Assembly (NCBI RefSeq): GCF_014522265.1
Contig: NZ_CP017024.1
Span: 2,702,001 to 2,766,000, forward strand
Source of the DNA: Pseudomonas oryzihabitans
GTDB lineage: Bacteria > Pseudomonadota > Gammaproteobacteria > Pseudomonadales > Pseudomonadaceae
DNA: 64,000 nt
Direction: 5' to 3'
The position numbers were made by a program, and so were the translations under genes. Under the pieces are notes generated by a model. It did not search any database. It was not told the origin of the DNA and saw only the letters and a list, made by a program, of their open reading frames with translations. Every line of letters starts with the position of its first letter. Position 1 is the stretch's first letter. This document shows positions 1 through 8,147 of the stretch, piece by piece.

Positions 1-347
1 ATCACCAGTTGCGCCGCCACCAGTTCGGCGGCGATGGTCACCGCCCAGTTGTACCAGTAGTTCCAGCCGAGGGCGAAGCCGAAGCCGTCCTCGACGAAGC
101 GACTGCCATAGATGGAGAAGGAACCCGACACCGGCTGGTAGGCGGCCATCTCGCCGAGGCTGGTCATGAGGAAGTAGACCATCAGGCCGATCAGCGCATA
201 GGCCGCCAGGGCGCCGCCCGGGCCGGCAGTGGCCACGGTGGCGCCGGAGGCGACGAACAGCCCGGTGCCGATGGAGCCGCCGATGGCGATCATGTTGAGG
301 TGGCGGGGCTTGAGCCGGCGCTGCAGACTCGGAGAGGCGGTGGACAT
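1..347 (-). CDS. LysP-type amino acid permease, N-terminal part (runs off window)
   Basis: The reverse strand from the ATG at 345-347 gives about 115 residues of an APC/AAT-family amino acid permease. The protein is cut by the window edge, so its C-terminal three quarters are not visible. After a short basic N-terminus comes the family signature IAIGGSIGTGLFVASG of the unwound first membrane helix that contacts substrate. It is followed by a GPGGALAAYALIGLMVYF helix, then GEMAAYQPVSGSF and GFALGWNYWYNW, which closely resemble lysine-specific permeases. The likely role is proton-coupled uptake of lysine or another cationic amino acid at the inner membrane. It lies on the same strand as the catabolic operon to its right but 376 bases downstream of it. 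Permease family is certain; lysine as substrate is inferred. Confidence 0.85.
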   Translation of the reverse strand, partial: MSTASPSLQRRLKPRHLNMIAIGGSIGTGLFVASGATVATAGPGGALAAYALIGLMVYFLMTSLGEMAAYQPVSGSFSIYGSRFVEDGFGFALGWNYWYNWAVTIAAELVAAQLV

Positions 348-675
348 GGGAATTCCAGCTGGCAGTTTAACGGGGGCCGGCGCTGGCTCTGGCGGCCAGT
401 CGCGGTCGTCGAATGAAGGGTGGTGTGCGGAACGCCCGCGGCCGTCGGCGCGGGCAGCGCCAAAAAAGCCGCGAAGCTTAGCAGGCCAAGGGCGCCAGGT
501 GGGATGGCGGTCGTCGGTGCGCGGCCGGGCGAGGAAGCCAGCACGGCCGTTCTGGCTACGGGAGGCGGTACAGGGCAAGCGCTAGCCGGCGTGATCAGCG
601 CAGCAGCGAACGGCGGACCGCCGCCACGTCTTCAGCCAGGATACTGAGGTCGAGCGCGGCCAGGCAGGGGAGGAC

Positions 676-701
676 GGTCCGCTGCGCTGCGGCAGCGGAC
701 C
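676..701 (-). terminator. Stem-loop after the aldehyde dehydrogenase gene
   Basis: A perfect 10-bp inverted repeat (GGTCCGCTGC / GCAGCGGACC, 6-base loop) lies just past the stop codon of the leftward dehydrogenase gene. No T-run follows on the minus strand, so it may protect the 3' end rather than terminate by itself. The rest of the 348-723 gap holds no gene-like frame. It must contain the permease promoter, but I see no convincing -10/-35 pair. Confidence 0.4.
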
Positions 702-723
702 GGGTAGCGTCTTTAGCCCGAGA

Positions 724-2214
724 TCAGGACGCGTCGATCCAGATGGTCTTGATCTCGGTGTACTGGTCGTGGGCCCACAGCGACTTGTCGCGCCCGCCGA
801 ACCCCGACTCCTTGTAGCCGCCGAAGGGGGTGGAGGCATCGCCCTCGCCGAAGCAGTTGACGGTGACGATGCCGGCACGGATGCCGCGAGCCAGCTTGAT
901 GGCATTGCGCAGGTTGCCGGTGTAGGCCGAGGCGGCCAGGCCGTAGGCGGTGTCGTTGGCCAGCTCCAGGGCTTCGTCGAGGGTATCGAAGGGGGTCACG
1001 CTCAGCACCGGGCCGAAGATCTCCTCGCGGAACAGGCGGCTGTCACGCGCCACGCCGTCGACGATGGTCGGCTCCACATAGACGCCATCGCGGGTCGCGC
1101 CACCGGTCACCACCTTGAGCTGCTGCTCGCTGGCGTGCTCCAGGTAGGAACGGACCTTGTCGAAATGCGCCTTGCTGACCATGGAACCCAGGCGGTTCTC
1201 CGGGTCCAGCGGGTCGCCCAGCTGCCAGTCCTGCAGGTGGACCTGGACGCGCTCCAGCAGGGCATCCTTGACCTCGCGATGGACGATCAGCCGCGACGAT
1301 GCCGAGCAGTTCTCGCCCATGTTCCAGAAGGCGCCATTGACCACGTGCTGGGCGACCTGGTCGAGATCCTCGACGTCGTTCATCACCACGGCGGGGTTCT
1401 TGCCGCCCAGTTCCAGGACGATGCGCTTGAGATTGGATTCGGCGGCGTACTTGAGGAACAGCCGACCGGTGTCGGTGGAGCCGGTAAAGCTGACCGCGGC
1501 GATGTCCGGATGCCGGCCGATGGGTTCGCCGGCCTCCTTGCCACTGCCGGGCACCACGTTGAACACGCCGGCCGGCACCCCGGCCTGGTGGGCCAGCTCG
1601 GCTACCCGCAGGGCACTGAGGGTGGTCTCCTTGGCCGGCTTGACCACGATGGAGCAGCCAGCGGCCAGCGAGGGACCGATCTTCCAGGCCAGCATCAGCA
1701 GCGGGAAGTTCCAGGGTAGTACCAGGCCGACCACGCCGATGGGCTCGCGTACCACCATGGCCAGGGCGCCGGCGCCGGTGGGGGCGGTGGCGTCGTAGAT
1801 CTTGTCGATCAGCTCGGCGTGCCAGCGCAGGGTGTTGATGGTCTCCGGTACGTCGATGGTCTGGCACTCGCGCACCGGCTTGCCACTGTCGAGGCTCTCC
1901 ACCACCGCCAGTTCATGGGCGTGTTCTTCCAGCAGGGCGGCGAATTTCTGCAGCACGGCCTTGCGCGCGGAAGGGTGCAGACCGCTCCAGCGACCGTCTT
2001 CGAAGGCGGTCTTGGCGGCGGCTACGGCGGCGTCCACGTCGGCGGCGCCACAGGCGGCCACCTGCGCCAGTTCAGCGCCAGTGGCGGGGTTGGTGGTGAC
2101 GAAGGTCTGGCCGCTCCGGGTGGCGACGAAGGCGCCATCGATAAAGGCCTGGGTGCGCAGCTCGACGGTGGCGGCGAGGTCGGCGTAGGCGGCTTTGCTC
2201 AGCAGATCGGTCAT
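724..2214 (-). CDS. NAD(P)-dependent aldehyde dehydrogenase, last gene of the catabolic operon
   Basis: A full-length 496-residue aldehyde dehydrogenase-superfamily protein that oxidises an aldehyde to the acid in the cytoplasm. Visible marks are the oxyanion motif VLPWNFPLLM, the nucleotide-binding VKPAKETTLSAL, the FTGSTDTGR turn, the general-base segment LELGGKNPAVV, the nucleophile region GAFWNMGENCSASSR with its catalytic Cys, and EEIFGPVLSV. It resembles the PuuC / 4-guanidinobutyraldehyde dehydrogenase branch. It starts 3 bases after the stop of the DapA-family gene, so the two are almost certainly co-translated. By context it probably oxidises the semialdehyde made by that lyase or by the FAD oxidase. 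The exact substrate cannot be read from the sequence. Confidence 0.93.
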   Translation of the reverse strand: MTDLLSKAAYADLAATVELRTQAFIDGAFVATRSGQTFVTTNPATGAELAQVAACGAADVDAAVAAAKTAFEDGRWSGLHPSARKAVLQKFAALLEEHAHELAVVESLDSGKPVRECQTIDVPETINTLRWHAELIDKIYDATAPTGAGALAMVVREPIGVVGLVLPWNFPLLMLAWKIGPSLAAGCSIVVKPAKETTLSALRVAELAHQAGVPAGVFNVVPGSGKEAGEPIGRHPDIAAVSFTGSTDTGRLFLKYAAESNLKRIVLELGGKNPAVVMNDVEDLDQVAQHVVNGAFWNMGENCSASSRLIVHREVKDALLERVQVHLQDWQLGDPLDPENRLGSMVSKAHFDKVRSYLEHASEQQLKVVTGGATRDGVYVEPTIVDGVARDSRLFREEIFGPVLSVTPFDTLDEALELANDTAYGLAASAYTGNLRNAIKLARGIRAGIVTVNCFGEGDASTPFGGYKESGFGGRDKSLWAHDQYTEIKTIWIDAS

Positions 2215-2216
2215 GG

Positions 2217-3119
2217 TCAGGCTCCCTGGACGATACGGGCGACGTTGCTCTTCAGCGCGGTGATCACCTGCGCCAGTTCGGCTTGCTCGGCTGCGGTCAT
2301 GCCTTTGAGCGGGGCACGCACGCCGCCGTTGGGCAGGCCGGCGAGTTCGCAGCCGTACTTGATCGACTGCACGAACTTGCCGCCTTCGAGGTAATCCATC
2401 AGCGGCAGCATGGCCGCCATGATCCGGCGCCCCTTGGCGAAGTCCTGCTCCAGCACGCAGGCCTGGTAGAGCGCCACGTGCTCGTGCGGCACGAAGTTGG
2501 AGCCGGCGCAGACCCAGCTGCGCGCGCCCCAGGCGAAGAATTCCAGGGCCTGGTCGTCCCAGCCGCAGGAAAGCTGCAGGTCCGGGCGCTTGACCGCGTG
2601 GCGGTGCAGACTCGCCATGTCGCCGCTGCTTTCCTTGATCGACTGGACGTTGCGGCAGCCGGCGATGGCGGCGAAGAAGTCCTCGCCCATGGCCACGTTC
2701 ATCCGCCCCGGATAGTTGTAGAGCATGATCGGCAGGTCGGCGGCGCGATCCACCGTCAGTACGTGCTCGGCGATCTCCTGCTGGGTCGGCAGGGCATAGG
2801 GCGGGGTGCCGACCAGCAGGGCATCAGCCCCGTGCTCACGGGCGGCCTGGGCGAACTGCACCGAATCCTCGGTACGGATGGCGCCGGTGCCGATCACCAG
2901 TGGCAGGCGCTGGCCCACCACGTCGCAGGCCTGGGCGATCAGCGCCAGGCGCTCCTCGCCGCTGTGGGCGTAGTACTCGCCGGTGGAACCGCCGACCACG
3001 ATGCCGTGCACCTTGGACTCGATCAGGTATTCCAGGACCTGGGCGAAACCGGCCTGGTCGATGGCGCCGTCCGCCTTGAGCGGGGTGATGGCCGGGGTAT
3101 AGATGCCGTCGAAGTTCAT
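2217..3119 (-). CDS. DapA-family (dihydrodipicolinate synthase-like) lyase/deaminase
   Basis: A 300-residue class I aldolase-like TIM barrel. The N-terminal GGSTGEYYAHSGEER loop is the family's carboxylate-binding and specificity segment. Catalytic Tyr is in LYNYPGR and the Schiff-base Lys in SIKESSGD. The open frame continues far upstream, but ATG 3117-3119 is the right start: it begins the family's N-terminus (MNFDGIYTPAITPL) and has a GGAGG ribosome site. Members act as aldolases, dehydratases or deaminases on 2-oxo acids. In hydroxyproline catabolism one member deaminates pyrroline-4-hydroxy-2-carboxylate to 2-oxoglutarate semialdehyde, just upstream of an aldehyde dehydrogenase. The gene order here, oxidase-lyase-dehydrogenase, fits that logic. 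It is unlikely to be biosynthetic DapA given its setting. Confidence 0.9.
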   Translation of the reverse strand: MNFDGIYTPAITPLKADGAIDQAGFAQVLEYLIESKVHGIVVGGSTGEYYAHSGEERLALIAQACDVVGQRLPLVIGTGAIRTEDSVQFAQAAREHGADALLVGTPPYALPTQQEIAEHVLTVDRAADLPIMLYNYPGRMNVAMGEDFFAAIAGCRNVQSIKESSGDMASLHRHAVKRPDLQLSCGWDDQALEFFAWGARSWVCAGSNFVPHEHVALYQACVLEQDFAKGRRIMAAMLPLMDYLEGGKFVQSIKYGCELAGLPNGGVRAPLKGMTAAEQAELAQVITALKSNVARIVQGA

Positions 3120-3169
3120 GGGTGGAGCCTCCAGAGGTTGCACGGATGTCAGCGGGGAGGGCGCGGCCG

Positions 3170-4486
3170 TCAGCTTTCGCAGCCGGCGCGGTACTGTCCC
3201 CACAAGAGGTTGAAATTGACGCCGGCCGAGAGGAACGGCTGCGGTGGGTTGGCATTGGGCCCGGGCGCGGCGAGCAGGAAATCGATCAGTTCGTCGCGCT
3301 CGCCGGCCAGCCAGTTGGCGAGCAGCTTGCCGGTGGCAGTACCGCGGGTGACCCCCAGGCCGTTGCAGCCCAGGGCGCCATAGACGTTGGGGGCCAGCTG
3401 GCCGAAGAAGCCGTTGTGGTTGCGGGTCATGGCCAGGGCGCCACCCCAGGTGTACTCGAAGGTCACCTTGGGCAGCATGGGAAAGCGGCGGGCGAAGGAG
3501 GCCTGGTGACGCTGCAGCACCCGCTGCAAATGCTTGGGATTGCTGCGGCCATCGGGGTTGAAGCTGAAGCTGTTGCGGATCAGCAGGCGCTGGTCGGGGG
3601 TACGCCGCACCGTGGTGCCGAAGGGATCGGCGGGGATGGCACCCCAGAAGGGCTTGCCGCCCAGCAGCGCCTGCTCGTCGGGCGTCAACCGCCGCGTGAG
3701 ACTGCCGTAGGTGAAGATCGGCAGCATGCGCCCCTGCAGGAAGCCGAAGTGCTGGCCGAAGGAATTGTTGGCCAGCACCAGTTTGCCGGCGGTGATACGG
3801 CCAGCGGCATGCCGCAGCTCGGGGCGCGGACCGTAGTCCACGTCCAGGATCGGCGTGCGCTCGAAGAGCGTGACATTGGTCGGTAGATTCTCGGCCAAAC
3901 CCTTGACCAGGGCGCTGGGCTGGATCAGCACCGCGCCAGGGGTATAGAGCGCCCGCTGATAGAAGTCCGTGCCCAGGTGCTCGGGCAGGGTCTCGCGTTC
4001 GATCATCTGGTAGGGCTGGTCGAGCTTGTCCAGGCCGCGCCGGTAAGCGTCGAGCACTGCCAGGCCGCGTTCCTCGACGGCGGCCTGATACTTGCCGCAG
4101 GCCTGCAGCTGGCAATCGATGCCGTAGCGTTCGACCTGCCGGCGCAGGTAGGCCTGGCCACTCAGGTTCAGCTTGAGCACGGTGCGGGCGATGCCGATGT
4201 CGCCGATGTAGTCCTCGGCGCCGATGTCATGGGGCAGGTCGATGGCGAAGCCGGCATTGCGCCCGGCCGGGCCCAGACCGACCTCCTGCGCCTCCACCAG
4301 GATCACCTCGTCGTCCGGGAACTTCAGCGCCAGCTGCCGCGCGGCAGCGAGACCGGTGAAACCGGCGCCGACCACCACCCAGGGCGCCTCGCTATGACCG
4401 CGATGGCTGGGCCGGGGCGTGCGCGGGGCACTGGTGTGGTACCAGCCACAGGTGTTGTCGTCGGCGGGCAGGGCTTGGACTTTCAT
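3170..4486 (-). CDS. FAD-dependent amine/imino-acid oxidase (DAO family, PuuB-like)
   Basis: A 438-residue flavoprotein of the D-amino-acid-oxidase fold. The Rossmann FAD-binding motif VVVGAGFTGLAAARQLA sits near residue 38, followed by the acidic ribose-binding end VILVEA and GPAGRNAGFAID. The C-terminal FAD motif is GALGCNGLGVTRGTATGKLLA. The layout resembles gamma-glutamylputrescine oxidase and related amine oxidases, which oxidise a C-N bond to an imine. ATG 4484-4486 is preferred; a TTG nine bases upstream is also in frame. The gene lies 50 bases before the DapA-like gene and 205 bases after the transporter binding-protein gene. It probably performs the first oxidation of the imported amine. 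Its exact substrate is unknown. Confidence 0.87.
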   Translation of the reverse strand: MKVQALPADDNTCGWYHTSAPRTPRPSHRGHSEAPWVVVGAGFTGLAAARQLALKFPDDEVILVEAQEVGLGPAGRNAGFAIDLPHDIGAEDYIGDIGIARTVLKLNLSGQAYLRRQVERYGIDCQLQACGKYQAAVEERGLAVLDAYRRGLDKLDQPYQMIERETLPEHLGTDFYQRALYTPGAVLIQPSALVKGLAENLPTNVTLFERTPILDVDYGPRPELRHAAGRITAGKLVLANNSFGQHFGFLQGRMLPIFTYGSLTRRLTPDEQALLGGKPFWGAIPADPFGTTVRRTPDQRLLIRNSFSFNPDGRSNPKHLQRVLQRHQASFARRFPMLPKVTFEYTWGGALAMTRNHNGFFGQLAPNVYGALGCNGLGVTRGTATGKLLANWLAGERDELIDFLLAAPGPNANPPQPFLSAGVNFNLLWGQYRAGCES

Positions 4487-4546
4487 GGTGCGCAACCGTC
4501 TCTGGTGAAGCGTCTGGCCTGAACGCGAGGCGCACAGGGCTTGCCC

Positions 4547-4561
4547 GCCTCCCGGGGAGGC
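4547..4561. repeat. 15-bp perfect palindrome between binding protein and oxidase genes
   Basis: GCCTCCCGGGGAGGC lies in the 205-base spacer (4487-4691) that separates the transport half of the operon from the catabolic half. It could form a short RNA hairpin that uncouples expression of the two halves, or be a protein site. No T-run follows. Nothing else gene-like is visible in the spacer. Confidence 0.3.
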
Positions 4562-4691
4562 AGGATGTCGCTTGAGGTCGTTCAGGACCGGGCCGCGGGC
4601 TCAGGCCGTTCAGGCCCGGCGGTCCGGTACGTCGTGGTGGCGCTGTGCCCGACTACTGCCCGGTCACGGCGCGCTGGCGCCGTCTAGGCGA

Positions 4692-5717
4692 TCACTTCTG
4701 GCCAGCGGCGCGGGCGTCCGCCAGCCAGCCGTCCCACTCGGCCTGGTGCGCCTTGATCCACTCGGCGGCCTGACGCTTGATGTCGTCCAGCGATTTCTCG
4801 CCGTTCTGCATCTTGAGGTTCTGGGCGCTTTCGTCGGCGGTGGCGATCTTCAGCTCCGAGAGGAACTTGACCGCGGCGGGGTTCTTCCTGGCGAAGTCCT
4901 TGTTGATCACCGCCACGACGTTGTCGATGGGAGCGCCCAGGTTCTTGCCCTCGAAGGTGGTGTTCACGTCGTTCTTGCCGTCGGGCAGCGAGGTGAAGGG
5001 CACTGGTAGCCAGACAACGTCCCGGCCTTCCACCAGCACGCTGGAGATCCACTGCGGCACCCAGGTGTAGTAGAAGATCGGCTTGCCGTCCTTGTAGCGC
5101 TGGATGGTGTCGGCCATCAGCGCGAAATAGGAGCCGCGGTTGTCGGTGACGGTGTCGTTCAGGCCATAGGCCTTGAGCTGGTGCTCGACGATCACCTCGC
5201 AGCCCCAGCCGGGGTTGCAGCCGGTAAGGTCGGCCTTGCCGTCGCCATTGCTGTCGAACAGCTTGGCGATTTCCGGCTTCTTGAAGTCCGAGATGTCCTT
5301 GATGTGGTACTGGTCGGCGGTCTTCTTGTCGATCATGAAGCCCTGCAGCACGCCTGGCATCACGTTACCGGCCTTGACCATGGTGTCGTCGCCGCCGGCC
5401 TTGTCATAGAAGGCCTGGTGCATGTGTTCCCACATGTGCACGGTGAAGTCGGCGTCGCCATAGGACAGCGCCAGGAACAGCGCCGGATAGTCGGTTTCCT
5501 TGGGGGCCTTGACGTCGTAGCCCAGCGCCTTGAGGCCGGCGATGGCGATCTCGCCGCGAAAGCGTTCTTCGGCGATGGTGGGGAAAATCGGCGTGACTTT
5601 CACCCCGGCGCCGGGGTGGTCGGCGCTAGCGGCATGGACGGCGCCGCTCAGGGCCAGACCCAGGAGGGAGGCGGCGAAGCCGGTCAGGAGCGCTTTTTTG
5701 CATGCGGAAAGATTCAT
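4692..5717 (-). CDS. ProX-type glycine betaine/proline-betaine periplasmic binding protein
   Basis: A 341-residue precursor with a Sec signal peptide (MNLSACKKALLTGFAASLLG..., cleaved after AVHA around residue 29). The mature protein has the OpuAC/ProX fold features of quaternary-amine binding proteins: an N-terminal GVKVTPIFPTIAEERF segment, Trp-rich patches that form the aromatic box for the cationic head group (MWEHMHQ, NPGWGCE, YYTWVPQW), and a C-terminal helix pair. It delivers ligand to the ProW/ProV-like genes immediately upstream in transcription. Co-operonic catabolic enzymes indicate that the ligand is a carbon/nitrogen source rather than only an osmoprotectant. Confidence 0.9.
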   Translation of the reverse strand: MNLSACKKALLTGFAASLLGLALSGAVHAASADHPGAGVKVTPIFPTIAEERFRGEIAIAGLKALGYDVKAPKETDYPALFLALSYGDADFTVHMWEHMHQAFYDKAGGDDTMVKAGNVMPGVLQGFMIDKKTADQYHIKDISDFKKPEIAKLFDSNGDGKADLTGCNPGWGCEVIVEHQLKAYGLNDTVTDNRGSYFALMADTIQRYKDGKPIFYYTWVPQWISSVLVEGRDVVWLPVPFTSLPDGKNDVNTTFEGKNLGAPIDNVVAVINKDFARKNPAAVKFLSELKIATADESAQNLKMQNGEKSLDDIKRQAAEWIKAHQAEWDGWLADARAAGQK

Positions 5718-5763
5718 GGAGCACCTGTCGTTGTGAGTTGATGTTCTGCGGTGAAAGGCAGGT

Positions 5764-6720
5764 TCAAGGCGTAACCGGCTGCGGCAGCGCTTTTTTCTTG
5801 CCGACCAGACGCACCACCAGGCCGACCGGGCCGCTGTGGTACCAGCGCTGACCGGTGGCCAGGTGGGCGCTGCGCTCGCCCATGGCCTGGGTGAAGCGAT
5901 CGAGAAAGATCGCCAGCAGCACCAGGCCGATACCGCCGACGCTGGCCAGGCCCATGTCCAGGCGACCGATGCCGCTGAGGACCATGAGGCCGAGGCCGCC
6001 GACCGAGATCATCGAGGCCACCACCACCATCGACAGCGCCAGCATCAGGGTCTGGTTGACCCCGGCCATGATGGTCGGCGCGGCCAGCGGCAGCTGGACC
6101 TTGACCAGCATCTGCCAGGGCGTGCAGCCGAAGGCACGGGCGGCTTCGATCTTGTCTTCCGGCACCTGGCGGATGCCCAGATTGGTCAGGCGCACCAGCG
6201 GTGCCAGCGAGAAGATGATGGTGACGATGACCCCCGGCACGTTGCCGATGCCGAACAGCATCACCACCGGCACCAGGTAGACGAAGGCGGGCAGCGTCTG
6301 CATGGCGTCCAGCAGCGGGCGGATGCACATTTCCAGGCGGTTGCTGCGGGCGCTGAGGATGCCCAGCGGGATGCCGATCACCGCGCAGAACACCAGGGAG
6401 GTGAGCACCAGGGCGAGGGTGACCATGGCATCGTTCCACACGCCGATCAGCCCCAGGGCGGTGAGCATGGCCAGGGTCAGAATGCCGATGCGGCGACCGC
6501 CGATCTGCCAGCCGAGCAGGGCGGCCAGCAGGATGAACACGGTCGGCGGCACCGACATCAGCGCGGCCTGGATGCCGTCCAGGACCTGGTCCACTGGCCA
6601 GCGGATGGAGCGGAACACCTCGCGGAAGTTGTGCACCAGGTAGCGCAGCGCGGCTTCCACCCAGGAGCCCACCGGAACGGTGATCGTCTTGAAGGGATCG
6701 AGAATGCTGAAATCGGACAT
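5764..6720 (-). CDS. ProW-type betaine ABC transporter permease
   Basis: A 318-residue inner-membrane permease of the BPD_transp_1 (ProW/OpuAB) family. An N-terminal amphipathic segment ([22 protein letters not shown]) precedes hydrophobic helices, and the conserved EAA coupling loop reads [20 protein letters not shown]. It forms the channel, probably as a homodimer, with the ProV-like ATPase and receives ligand from the ProX-like protein. The spacers to its neighbours are 50 and 46 bases, consistent with a single transcript. Its length is slightly below E. coli ProW (354), the difference being the shorter N-terminus. Confidence 0.92.
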   Translation of the reverse strand: MSDFSILDPFKTITVPVGSWVEAALRYLVHNFREVFRSIRWPVDQVLDGIQAALMSVPPTVFILLAALLGWQIGGRRIGILTLAMLTALGLIGVWNDAMVTLALVLTSLVFCAVIGIPLGILSARSNRLEMCIRPLLDAMQTLPAFVYLVPVVMLFGIGNVPGVIVTIIFSLAPLVRLTNLGIRQVPEDKIEAARAFGCTPWQMLVKVQLPLAAPTIMAGVNQTLMLALSMVVVASMISVGGLGLMVLSGIGRLDMGLASVGGIGLVLLAIFLDRFTQAMGERSAHLATGQRWYHSGPVGLVVRLVGKKKALPQPVTP

Positions 6721-6770
6721 GAGCGGGGCCTCCGGCGCGCCTGCGCGCCCTCAACAAAGGAAAACAGCGA

Positions 6771-7805
6771 TCAGTGGCCGCCGAGATAGCTCAGCAGGCG
6801 ACCCTGGGAGATGCAGCCCTGATAGGCGCCGGCGGCGTCCACGACCGGCACGGGCGCACTGGCGCGGGCCACGGTGCCGAAGATGTCCCTGATCGGCGTG
6901 TCCGCCGTGATCGGGGTTTCGCGACCGGGCCTATAGGTGATCTGCGCATCCCGCTGGGCGATGTCGCCGGCCTTGAGGATGCGGCTGGCGTCGAAGCCGT
7001 TGAAGAAGGTGCGCACGTAGTCGTTGGCCGGCTGGCACAGCAACTGGCGCGGGGTACCGATCTGCACCACCCGGCCGCCTTCCATGATGGCGATGCGATG
7101 GCCGATGCGGACCGCTTCCTCGATGTCGTGGGAGATGAAGATGATGGTGCGGTCCTGTTGCTGCTGCAGCTTGATCAGCTCGCCCTGCATCTCGTGGCGG
7201 ATCAGCGGATCGAGGGCCGAGAAGGCTTCGTCCATCAGCAGGATGGCTGGATCGTTGGCCAGCGCCCGGGCCAGGCCCACGCGCTGCTGCATGCCACCGG
7301 AGAGCTGGTGCGGATAGCAGTTTTCCTGGCCGGCCAGGCCGACCTGGCGCAGCGCGGTGACAGAGCGGCTGTTGCGCTCCTTTTCGGCGACGCCGCTGAT
7401 CTGCAGACCGAAGCCGACGTTGTCCAGCACCGTCATATGCGGCATCAGGGCGAAGGACTGGAACACCATGCCCATGTCCTTGCGGCGGACCTGCAACAGG
7501 TCCTTGTCACTGAGGCCGGTGATTTCCCGGCCGTTGAGGAAGATGGTGCCAGCGGTGGGTTCGATGAGGCGATTGAACAGCCGCACCATGGTCGACTTGC
7601 CCGAGCCGGACAGTCCCATGATCACGAAGATCTCGCCGCGCATGACCGAGAAGCTGGCGTCGAAGACCCCGATGACCTGGCCGGTCTTCTCGAACACCTC
7701 CGCCTTGGAAGCCCCCGCCCTGACCAGTGCCATGGCGGTGTCCGCCTGAGAGCCGAACACCTTGTAGATGTTGCGGACCGAGATGATTTCGTCGGAGCGT
7801 GTCAT
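6771..7805 (-). CDS. ProV-type betaine ABC transporter ATPase, first gene of the operon
   Basis: A 344-residue ABC ATPase. It opens with a ProV-like segment (IYKVFGSQADTAMALVRAGASK). Walker A is GLSGSGKST, the Q-loop MVFQSFALMPH, the signature LSGGMQQRVGLARAL, Walker B ILLMDEAFSALD, and the switch His is in FISHDIEEA. E. coli ProV (400 residues) ends in two CBS domains that sense ionic strength. Here the C-terminal part is shorter and looks like a single CBS-like unit (VPVVDAAGAYQGCIS), so osmotic gating may be weak or absent. ATG 7803-7805 is chosen because the family homology begins there; the open frame continues upstream without homology. It is the promoter-proximal gene and is divergent from the LysR gene. 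Confidence 0.92.
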   Translation of the reverse strand: MTRSDEIISVRNIYKVFGSQADTAMALVRAGASKAEVFEKTGQVIGVFDASFSVMRGEIFVIMGLSGSGKSTMVRLFNRLIEPTAGTIFLNGREITGLSDKDLLQVRRKDMGMVFQSFALMPHMTVLDNVGFGLQISGVAEKERNSRSVTALRQVGLAGQENCYPHQLSGGMQQRVGLARALANDPAILLMDEAFSALDPLIRHEMQGELIKLQQQQDRTIIFISHDIEEAVRIGHRIAIMEGGRVVQIGTPRQLLCQPANDYVRTFFNGFDASRILKAGDIAQRDAQITYRPGRETPITADTPIRDIFGTVARASAPVPVVDAAGAYQGCISQGRLLSYLGGH

Positions 7806-7959
7806 GCCATGCCTCCTTCGCGCCCAGCACAGGCAGTCACCACCGCTGTGCAGTTCTGATTGATGAGAGATGCTGGGCAGAGGAAATGGGGGTCTGTCTT
7901 CACGACGGCGGTCCCTTCTTGTTGTTCTGGTGGCCCTCGGAACGGGGCTTTTCAGCAAA

Positions 7960-7987
7960 TCTATAAGCTGACCCCGGGCAAATCCAA
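7960..7987 (-). promoter_or_regulatory. Predicted sigma-70 promoter of the proV-like operon
   Basis: On the minus strand TTGGAT (7987-7982) and TATAGA (7965-7960) are separated by 16 bases, giving a plausible -35/-10 pair. The start would be near 7953, leaving a leader of roughly 150 nt before the ATG. The full 7806-8147 gap is the divergent control region for the operon and the LysR gene. Confidence 0.5.
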
Positions 7988-8009
7988 CAACATTTCCAGC
8001 CCTGATTTG

Positions 8010-8024
8010 ATAACGTCACGTTAT
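8010..8024. promoter_or_regulatory. LysR-type operator, 15-bp perfect palindrome
   Basis: ATAACGTCACGTTAT is a perfect palindrome centred on 8017. It carries the spaced T/A dyad usual for LysR-type recognition sites. It lies between the divergent genes at about -64 from the predicted operon start, which is where LysR-family activators classically place their recognition site. The neighbouring LysR gene is the obvious candidate binder. Confidence 0.6.
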
Positions 8025-8147
8025 GATTTCGCTGAGCGCGCCAGAGGTGTCGCCGTGAAATATGCCTGGCGTCTCCAAAGGCTCCAAGGTCGCGCGGCCA
8101 TGGCCAATACTGTTTGTCCGCCCCTTTTCCGTCCGTCGAGAGTTGCG

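Noticed and set aside
2217-3119. Biosynthetic dihydrodipicolinate synthase (dapA)
   Set aside because: It lies in a catabolic operon with a transporter, oxidase and aldehyde dehydrogenase, so a catabolic family member is more likely.
2217-4115. 632-codon fusion of the DapA-like protein with an upstream region
   Set aside because: The upstream 330 codons run in a second phase through the FAD oxidase gene; homology begins exactly at ATG 3117-3119.
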